A DNA stretch of 64,000 nt from Saccharicrinis sp963677655. GTDB lineage: Bacteria > Bacteroidota > Bacteroidia > Bacteroidales > Marinilabiliaceae. The translations under genes and the position numbers were made by a program. A model generated the notes under the pieces. It did not search any database. It was not told the DNA's origin and was given only the letters and a program-made list of their open reading frames with translations. Each line of letters opens with the position of its first letter. Within the stretch, counting starts at the first letter, position 1. This document shows, in pieces, positions 58,047 to 64,000 of this stretch. Location: assembly GCA_963677655.1 (NCBI GenBank), contig OY782088.1; one strand, given 5' to 3'.

Positions 58047-59018
58047 ATGTCAAAAGTTAAGTTTAGATATAATCCTGATACACTAAGTTATGACAAAATA
58101 GAGACAGGTTTTAAGTATTATTTATCCAGAGTTTTTTTCCATTTTTTCTTTGGAGCTCTACTTGGACTTATATATTTTTTCGCTTACACATACTTTATTG
58201 ATAGCCCAAAAGAAAAGAGGTTAATACGTGAAAACGCACGCCTAACTACACAATTTGAAATTTTAAGTAAGCGCCTTGATGAGACGACAAAAGTATTAGA
58301 TGATATTCAACTTCGCGATGAGAATATCTATCGTGTAATATTCCAGGCTGATTCTATTCCTTACTCTATTAGAAAGGCAGGTTTTGGAGGCGTAAACCGT
58401 TACGAGCCACTTGAGGATTTAGATAATTCTGAGTTGGTGATTTCTACAGCTAAGAAATTAGATGTTATAGTAAAGCAAGCTTATGTTCAGTCTAAATCGT
58501 TTGATGAAATTATTGAACTGGCCAAAAGAAATGAAGATCTTTTAAAGTGTACGCCAGCTATTATGCCCATTTCAAACAAAGATTTAAAGAGGACTGCCAG
58601 TGGCTGGGGATATAGAATCCATCCCATATACAAAACCCGACGTTTTCATTCCGGAATGGATTTTTCTGCACCTACAGGAACTGATATTTATGCTACCGGA
58701 GATGGTACTGTTAGTAAACTCACCAGAGACAAAACGGGTTATGGAAACAGAGTTGAAATAGATCACGGTTTTGGTTTTAAAACTTTATATGCTCATATGG
58801 ACGGTTTTAATGTAAAACGTGGTCAAAAAGTAAAGCGAGGTGATATAATTGGTTATGTTGGTAATTCCGGAACATCTACTGCTCCTCACCTTCATTATGA
58901 AGTTCATGTTAAAAATAAAAAAGTAAACCCTTCTCACTACTATTTTAACGATCTATCTGCAGAAGAATATGAAGAAATGATTCGCATTTCATCTAATTCA
59001 AATCAAACTTTTGATTAA
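58047..59018 (+). CDS. M23-family (LytM/DipM-like) peptidoglycan peptidase
   Basis: A 323-residue protein anchored by one N-terminal helix (about 29-52). A coiled coil (about 60-95) and a linker lead to the LytM domain (about 185-300). Metal ligands are seen as HxxxD in RFHSGMDFSAP and the HxH motif HLHYEVHV, with ASGWGYRIHPIY before and YAHMDGF between. All zinc-site residues are present, so it should be an active endopeptidase acting in the periplasm, probably in division or cell-shape control. Homologues are often encoded next to alaS in Bacteroidota, as I recall. Confidence 0.92.
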   Translation: MSKVKFRYNPDTLSYDKIETGFKYYLSRVFFHFFFGALLGLIYFFAYTYFIDSPKEKRLIRENARLTTQFEILSKRLDETTKVLDDIQLRDENIYRVIFQADSIPYSIRKAGFGGVNRYEPLEDLDNSELVISTAKKLDVIVKQAYVQSKSFDEIIELAKRNEDLLKCTPAIMPISNKDLKRTASGWGYRIHPIYKTRRFHSGMDFSAPTGTDIYATGDGTVSKLTRDKTGYGNRVEIDHGFGFKTLYAHMDGFNVKRGQKVKRGDIIGYVGNSGTSTAPHLHYEVHVKNKKVNPSHYYFNDLSAEEYEEMIRISSNSNQTFD

Positions 59019-59132
59019 TATATTCAAATTAGCTTTTTTATAAAGACATAAAATACTTACATACATTTACTTAAAAGGCTTTTATTTTTTTCTTATATTT
59101 AATAAGAACAACATCATTCAGACTTTAAATGA

Positions 59133-59969
59133 ATGTTTATGAAAAGTCTTAAAGAAAAAAATGTATCTCTTGAGGACCATAAATTAGTGTATTATGAAGC
59201 TGGTCATGGTATACCCATACTATTTATTCATGGCATATCAACCTATTCTTTTATTTGGAGGAAAATCATACCTGGTTTTTGGGATAACTATAAAGTTATT
59301 GTAGTCGACCTATTAGGATGTGGCAAATCAGACTTAAGAACTGACATCTCTTTTAGCCTTACCAATCATGCTCGTTTTTTATTTCAGCTTATGGATAAAC
59401 TTCATCTTGACAGATTCCATATCGTTAGTCATGATGTTGGAGGAGGTATTGCTCAAATAATGAGTACATCACAACCACTGAAAATAATCTCTACCACCTT
59501 AATTAATACGGTAGCATACAAGTTTTGGCCGGTACAACCGATTATATCAATGAGAACTCCGATTATCAGACAGCTCGCTGCAGCAACTTTAGATTCCTGG
59601 TCATTAAAATTAATTGTTAAAAGAGGAATTTATCATAGTAAATTAGTTGACGAAGAGTTATTGAATTTATTTAAAAAAGGTATTCAATCAAAAGATGGAA
59701 GAAAAGCATTTCTACATTTTGCACATTGTTTAAATAATAATGATCTGGTACAAATTTCAGACAAATTACACACTATTGATGTACCATTTTTAATTATCAG
59801 GGGTGCTGCCGATGTTTATCTAAGTTCTGCTATTACGCAAGAATTAATAAATAATTTAAAAAAGTGTGACCATAAAATTATACCTACAGCAGGTCATTTT
59901 GCTCAGGAAGATGAACCACGAGTCATTATCGAGGAGATTTCGAACTTTATTCAGTTAAATGAAAAATAA
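59133..59969 (+). CDS. Alpha/beta-hydrolase with aspartate nucleophile motif
   Basis: A 278-residue fold-typical hydrolase. The oxyanion region HGIS lies near residue 33, and LLGCGKSD near 67. The nucleophile elbow is VSHDVGGG, with Asp where esterases have Ser. A late acid sits in RGAADVYLS and the His in TAGHFAQEDEP. An Asp nucleophile is the hallmark of haloalkane/haloacetate dehalogenases and epoxide hydrolases. The substrate is unknown. No signal peptide. Its 3' end overlaps the following sensor kinase by 11 bases, an unusual pairing. The start could be the ATG two codons later. Confidence 0.85.
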   Translation: MFMKSLKEKNVSLEDHKLVYYEAGHGIPILFIHGISTYSFIWRKIIPGFWDNYKVIVVDLLGCGKSDLRTDISFSLTNHARFLFQLMDKLHLDRFHIVSHDVGGGIAQIMSTSQPLKIISTTLINTVAYKFWPVQPIISMRTPIIRQLAAATLDSWSLKLIVKRGIYHSKLVDEELLNLFKKGIQSKDGRKAFLHFAHCLNNNDLVQISDKLHTIDVPFLIIRGAADVYLSSAITQELINNLKKCDHKIIPTAGHFAQEDEPRVIIEEISNFIQLNEK

Positions 59970-61386
59970 AAAAAATCATATTAATGAGGACCAACAAATG
60001 CGTGAATACATTGCTCAATTGGAAGAAGAAAATAATAATCTTGCAAATCGGGCTGAGGAAATTTTACTGTTATCCTTATTGAGCGATACTATTACTTCAA
60101 TTAATAACGAAGAAACCTTAATAGAAGAATTATTAGAAAAAATATCTGTATTAAAAAGTCTTCCTCTATGCAGTTGTTATGCCAAATCAATTGATGGATA
60201 CAGACTTATAACAGATTATTATATTGGCAATTATAGTAGAGAGAAAACATCTACAATAATTATAAATAAAAACATAGAAGAAGAATTGACAAAGCACCAT
60301 ATTTATAATCAAAAAATAAAAGATTGCAATTGTAAATGTGTTTATAACTTTCCTATTAAGATTACTGATGACACCGAAATTCTTATCATACCTTTTGAAA
60401 GTCAATGGATAAAAAATGGCATTTTTTTATTTTTTAATAATAGTACAGAACATAAAATCCATGAACATATATTAGTCATACAACAAGCAATAAGGCTTAT
60501 CTTAGACAAGATAGATAACCTAAATTACATAAAGAAAATAGAATATTTTAATCAAAATCTTGAAGCTAAAGTTGAACAACGAACACAAGAACTTACTATC
60601 ATCAATGAAAAATTAATTGAAGAAATTAATGAAAGACATAACATTGAAATTAAACTAAGAGAAGCAAAGGATAAAGCACAAGAATCTGATAGATTAAAAT
60701 CAGCCTTTCTGGCAAACATGAGTCACGAAATCAGAACCCCGATGAATGCTATAGTTGGCTTTAGTGAAATTTTAGCAGATGGTAGTTGTAGTTCTGAAGA
60801 AATTATAAATTACACAACTCTTATTCATTCAAATTCATTATCCTTATTGAACCTAATAAATGATTTGCTTGATTTCTCAAAGATTGAAGCTAACCAACTC
60901 ATCATTAATAAAAACAAATATAATCTTGGTAAAATTCTGTCTGAAATAAGAATCTTATCATACAATTTACTTAAGCAAAGTAAAAAAGAACATATAAAAC
61001 TTACTATTCATAACGAAGAAGAAAGTTACAACACTTTCATCTATACAGATCAACTAAGACTGAAACAGATTCTTTTAAATTTAATAAGTAATGCAATTAA
61101 ATTTTCTTTTGAAGGTGAAATAAGTTTATCATATTACAACAAGGGAAATAAATTTCTTTTTGAAATTAGTGACACCGGTGTTGGAATTGAAAAAAAGCAT
61201 CATAAACTCATTTTTAACCGTTTTACTCGAGTAATTAGCGATGCAAATAAATCGATATTAGGCACAGGATTAGGTCTAACAATAACAAAAAACCTGGTAA
61301 ACATGCTTGGAGGGAACATATCTGTCGATTCAAAACCAGGAAAAGGATCTGTATTCATGTTTACTATTGATGTAAGCGAACAATAA
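59959..61386 (+). CDS. Soluble sensor histidine kinase with Cys-rich N-terminal domain
   Basis: A 475-residue kinase with no membrane segment. An N-terminal coiled coil (10-35) leads to a GAF-like sensor (about 40-185) carrying Cys71, Cys73 (LCSCY) and Cys123, Cys125, Cys127 (DCNCKC). A coiled-coil linker (195-250) is followed by the H-box FLANMSHEIRTPMNAIVGF (phospho-acceptor His256), N-box LNLISNAIKF, and G-boxes ISDTGVGI and GTGLGLTI. There is no receiver domain or cognate regulator nearby. The five clustered cysteines could bind a metal, Fe-S cluster or act as a thiol switch; that is inference. Confidence 0.88.
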   Translation: MKNKKNHINEDQQMREYIAQLEEENNNLANRAEEILLLSLLSDTITSINNEETLIEELLEKISVLKSLPLCSCYAKSIDGYRLITDYYIGNYSREKTSTIIINKNIEEELTKHHIYNQKIKDCNCKCVYNFPIKITDDTEILIIPFESQWIKNGIFLFFNNSTEHKIHEHILVIQQAIRLILDKIDNLNYIKKIEYFNQNLEAKVEQRTQELTIINEKLIEEINERHNIEIKLREAKDKAQESDRLKSAFLANMSHEIRTPMNAIVGFSEILADGSCSSEEIINYTTLIHSNSLSLLNLINDLLDFSKIEANQLIINKNKYNLGKILSEIRILSYNLLKQSKKEHIKLTIHNEEESYNTFIYTDQLRLKQILLNLISNAIKFSFEGEISLSYYNKGNKFLFEISDTGVGIEKKHHKLIFNRFTRVISDANKSILGTGLGLTITKNLVNMLGGNISVDSKPGKGSVFMFTIDVSEQ

Positions 61387-61428
61387 ATATTCCTTACATT
61401 TTACAATATATAATTATATCTATTCCAT

Positions 61429-61755
61429 CTAAAAAATCATCGAATATGGTCTTTCTATGGCTTCTTTTATTTCATCCATTGAAAAATTCCTACTAAACTG
61501 AAAATATAACTTACCTGTAAAATAAATTAATACAGTTGGGACAGCAAAAATTCGATTTTGAGCAGCAATTTCCGGTGAGTTAATTGTATTTGAATATGCC
61601 AATTTAATCTTTGGATAAAAAGACTCAATAAGCTGCTCTATCTTTGGTAACATTACTTTACATACAGAACAATTCTCGTGAGAGAAGTAAAAAATAATAG
61701 CATCATTATTTCTTACTTCTTCTTCAAATTCTTTATAGTTTAAAATAGTTTGCAT
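61429..61755 (-). CDS. Thioredoxin-family protein
   Basis: A 108-residue thioredoxin fold. The active site Cys29-Ser-Val-Cys32 lies in SHENCSVCKVM, and the cis-Pro loop is in FAVPTVLIY. No signal peptide, so cytosolic. The dipeptide SV between the cysteines differs from the usual GP, suggesting a different redox potential. It lies four bases after the CoA-binding protein gene and is probably co-transcribed with it. Confidence 0.9.
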   Translation of the reverse strand: MQTILNYKEFEEEVRNNDAIIFYFSHENCSVCKVMLPKIEQLIESFYPKIKLAYSNTINSPEIAAQNRIFAVPTVLIYFTGKLYFQFSRNFSMDEIKEAIERPYSMIF

Positions 61756-61759
61756 GATT

Positions 61760-62125
61760 TTAATACTGACCTGTGCTTAACATCACTAATGTGCAACCAT
61801 GAACCACTTCTATATTATTTTTTTCAGCAATTAATTCAAGCTCTTTATTTTCAGTACCTGGATTAAAGATAATTCTTTTAGGCTTTAAGGCCTCAATTAT
61901 ATCAAAATATTTGGCTTGATGTTTTGATCCAATATATAAAGTAATCGTATCGACATCTGCAATTTCTAAAACTTCAGTTACAATTGGAATATCATCAACA
62001 ATTCCATTTTTATTTCCTACTGCAACAATTGGGTGATTATTTGCCGCTAATTTTTTAATTGCTTTATTTGAATATCTCTCAGGATTTTCACTTGCTCCAA
62101 TTACAAGGGTTTTCTTTGCAACCAT
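61760..62125 (-). CDS. CoA-binding domain protein (YccU-like)
   Basis: A 121-residue single-domain Rossmann protein. It begins KKTLVIGASENPERYSNKAI (4-23), the GASxxPxRYS pattern of CoA-binding proteins. It continues with TLYIGSKHQ, IIFNPGTENKEL and the closing VVHGCTLVMLSTGQ, with the conserved Cys. Function unknown; CoA or nucleotide binding is inferred from the fold. The upstream region has a TATATTTG box on the minus strand (62156-62163). Confidence 0.9.
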   Translation of the reverse strand: MVAKKTLVIGASENPERYSNKAIKKLAANNHPIVAVGNKNGIVDDIPIVTEVLEIADVDTITLYIGSKHQAKYFDIIEALKPKRIIFNPGTENKELELIAEKNNIEVVHGCTLVMLSTGQY

Positions 62126-62204
62126 ATCTAAAGGGTTTAATTAATTTTTAGCTTGCAAATATAACATTTTTCAAACACAAACACATATCTATATTTTTAG
62201 ATAT

Positions 62205-62681
62205 CTATCTTTGAATTAATATTGTTGCATAGGCTGCAATTCCATCTTGGGTACCTACAAACCCAAGTTTTTCTGTTGTGGTTGCTTTAATTGCAATATC
62301 ATCAACATCAATACCAATAACCTCTGCAAGTATTTTTTGCATTTCGGGAATTAAATCCTTTAACTTAGGTTTTTCAAGACATATAGTTGAATCTATATTA
62401 TTAATAGAATATCCTTTAGTCGCTATTATTTCAACTGTTCTTTTTAACAAGATCTTACTATCAATCCCTTTAAAATCATTTGATGTATCAGGAAAATGAA
62501 ATCCAATATCTCTCATATTGGCAGCTCCTAAAAGAGCGTCACAAATTGCATGAATTAGTACATCTCCATCTGAATGCCCTATTGACCCTTTTTCAAAGGG
62601 AATATGAATTCCCCCAATCCACAATTCTTCATTTACACCTAAACGATGAACATCATAACCAAATCCTACTCTTAATTTCAT
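62205..62681 (-). CDS. ispF: 2-C-methyl-D-erythritol 2,4-cyclodiphosphate synthase
   Basis: A 158-residue enzyme of the MEP isoprenoid pathway. It begins RVGFGYDVHRL with the zinc-binding Asp and His, then GHSDGDVLIHAICDALLGA with the second His. DIGFHFPD follows, and KATTTEKLGFVGTQDGIAAYA ends the catalytic site. Length is normal. It turns CDP-methylerythritol 2-phosphate into the cyclodiphosphate. It lies downstream of the porV terminator and so probably has its own promoter. Confidence 0.96.
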   Translation of the reverse strand: MKLRVGFGYDVHRLGVNEELWIGGIHIPFEKGSIGHSDGDVLIHAICDALLGAANMRDIGFHFPDTSNDFKGIDSKILLKRTVEIIATKGYSINNIDSTICLEKPKLKDLIPEMQKILAEVIGIDVDDIAIKATTTEKLGFVGTQDGIAAYATILIQR

Positions 62682-62814
62682 ATAGTTATAACTTAGTTTA
62701 CATTTTTCTGTATCTAGAATCAGGACTTAATAACTTAAGGCGTAAATTCCTTTAATTATTATTATGTATTGCATATTGTCTTATCCTGATCATTTTAAAC
62801 ATAAATAATACGTA

Positions 62815-62848
62815 TAAAAAAACCTGAACTAAATAAAAGTTCAGGTTT
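62815..62848 (-). terminator. Intrinsic terminator of porV
   Basis: AAACCTGAACT, loop AAATAAA, AGTTCAGGTTT: an 11-bp stem followed on the minus strand by TTTTTTTATACG. It lies 27 bases after the porV stop. Confidence 0.88.
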
Positions 62849-62875
62849 ACAAATATATAAGATATTAAACACCTT

Positions 62876-63994
62876 CTATCTTCTTCTACGTCCATTTAGT
62901 TCATCAAAGTTAAGACTAAGAGTAAAACGGATTGTATTTGCTAATGGATTATTTGATGCCATTGTAATAATATAAGAAGCATCAATTGTTAGCATATTAA
63001 ATTTAATTCCAGCACCAGCTGTAGCAAATTTACCATTACCTAAGGTTTCATCTTCATGATAATAACCTGCCCTTAATGCAAACTGATCAGAATAAATATA
63101 TTCTGCACCTACAGAAATCATCAAATCCTCTACCGCAAAATCACCAAAAGATTTAAAAAATGATGATGGAACAGAAATATCTTCATTATTTTCATCCTCA
63201 GCTAACTTAGCTACCATCTGACGATAAACATCTATTGTAAATCCAATTTTATTATATCTATCCACTTCTGTATTATAAGCACCTCCAATTCTTAATCTGG
63301 CAGGTAAAAAATCTTGTGTATTACCATCATCATAAGATATTTTTGAACCAATATTTGTAATGTTTAATCCGGCTGCAATATCTCCTCTTCTACCTCCCCA
63401 TTTTACATTCTCACGATAATAGAAATTTAAATCTGCTGAAAAAGCATTTCCTGGGACACCCTGTGTTCCACTACCATTTGTAATATCTGAGCGTATATAT
63501 CTAAAAGCAACAGAACCTGAAATGTAATCAGAAAGTTTTCTCGAATATGCTGCATCAATAGCAAATTCATTTGGCTTACCAGTAGAGAGTGCATTTCCTG
63601 ATTCATCAGTAAAGGTGATATTACCTAATGAAAAATAACGTAACGATGCACTTACAGTTTGTTCTTTATCTATCCTCTTAAAAAATGTAAGATAAAGTAA
63701 ATTAATATCATTTACTAGATTTCTTAACCATGGTGTATATGATAATGAAGCTCCCATATCCTGATCAAGAAATGCATATTTTGCAGAGTTCCAGTGTTGA
63801 GAATTAATATCTGGACTTGTTGCAACTCCCGCATCTCCCATCGCACCTCCTCTTGATTCAGGAGTAATATTTAAAAACGGCGTTGCTGTCGGCATTATAA
63901 CACTCTGATCAACTACATTTTGTGAATATAAATCAACCGTAACTGTCATTGCGATAGCAAAAATAACTATCAACTTAAAAAATAATCTATACAT
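62876..63994 (-). CDS. porV: Type IX secretion system outer-membrane protein PorV
   Basis: A 372-residue outer-membrane beta-barrel. A signal peptide (1-24) leads to TATPFLNITPESRGGAMGDAGVATSPD (split around 36-62), the recognisable PorV/LptO start. Many alternating strands follow, ending in a terminal strand NTIRFTLSLNFDELNGRRRR. PorV shuttles T9SS cargo from the translocon to the attachment complex with PorU. The usual porU neighbour would lie upstream, beyond the window edge. The FG-GAP protein at 7758-10796 is a probable client. Confidence 0.93.
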   Translation of the reverse strand: MYRLFFKLIVIFAIAMTVTVDLYSQNVVDQSVIMPTATPFLNITPESRGGAMGDAGVATSPDINSQHWNSAKYAFLDQDMGASLSYTPWLRNLVNDINLLYLTFFKRIDKEQTVSASLRYFSLGNITFTDESGNALSTGKPNEFAIDAAYSRKLSDYISGSVAFRYIRSDITNGSGTQGVPGNAFSADLNFYYRENVKWGGRRGDIAAGLNITNIGSKISYDDGNTQDFLPARLRIGGAYNTEVDRYNKIGFTIDVYRQMVAKLAEDENNEDISVPSSFFKSFGDFAVEDLMISVGAEYIYSDQFALRAGYYHEDETLGNGKFATAGAGIKFNMLTIDASYIITMASNNPLANTIRFTLSLNFDELNGRRRR

Positions 63995-64000
63995 CTGTCT

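Overview
The window comes from a low-GC (roughly one third G+C by eye) member of the Bacteroidota. The evidence is internal. Promoters of the TTTG-N19-21-TAnnTTTG type occur upstream of the rRNA operon, tRNAs and several genes. There is a type IX secretion channel gene (porV) and a T9SS-type cargo protein, a fused SecDF, DarA/DarB-type dialkylresorcinol/flexirubin genes, and Bacteroidota-style starts with weak Shine-Dalgarno sequences. A marine or sediment anaerobe of the Marinilabiliales type is a guess, not something the sequence proves.

Layout. 0-2 kb: two toxin-antitoxin-like gene pairs, each followed about 50 bp later by a copy of the same intergenic repeat. 2-13.3 kb: a surface or exopolysaccharide region with a Wzc-type tyrosine autokinase, then on the minus strand a UDP-glucuronate 4-epimerase-like enzyme, two tiny paralogous secreted proteins ending in a PIDGG-type sorting tail, a 1012-aa T9SS-type FG-GAP protein, an unknown seven-helix membrane protein and an exosortase-family protein. 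The exosortase is an internal duplication: its C-terminal half keeps the Cys/Arg/His triad, while its N-terminal half keeps Arg and His but has lost the Cys. I regard this as the most novel system here: a dedicated exosortase with a pseudo-exosortase half and two minimal substrates whose processed forms would be only about 23-27 residues.

13.8-23.6 kb: DAHP synthase, then a divergent polyketide-like locus. On the minus strand are a FabF-type ketosynthase and a chain-length-factor-like partner. On the plus strand, from a textbook Bacteroidota promoter, are DarA, DarB, an unknown 133-aa protein, a BtrH-like acyltransferase and an ABC-2 exporter. 24.5-26.9 kb: AraC regulator, YceI, extradiol dioxygenase. 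27-32 kb: one rRNA operon on the minus strand (16S-23S-5S, no spacer tRNAs) driven by three tandem repeated promoters. 32.4-64 kb: mostly minus-strand housekeeping genes (mgsA, nifA-like, tRNA-Gly and tRNA-Leu, mutS, comB, MATE, trmN6, TIGR02757 family, LolD-like, Ca/Na antiporter, tatA, secDF, alaS, ispF, porV). Interspersed are a macB-like ABC system with a degenerate ATPase next to a divergent NtrC/histidine-kinase pair, rex, an M23 peptidase, and an alpha/beta-hydrolase overlapping a cysteine-bearing sensor kinase.

The intergenic DNA of the left half (0-26 kb, plus the 23S-5S spacer) is crowded with degenerate word-like repeats: CAGTTCTCAGT, AAGGTTAAAGG, CTTTGTGnnCTTTGTGG, GAGTTACAAACTC, CCCCTCTAnCTCCCC. 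Several begin at or within a few bases of a stop codon. The right half is almost free of them. No CRISPR array, complete insertion sequence or prophage was seen.
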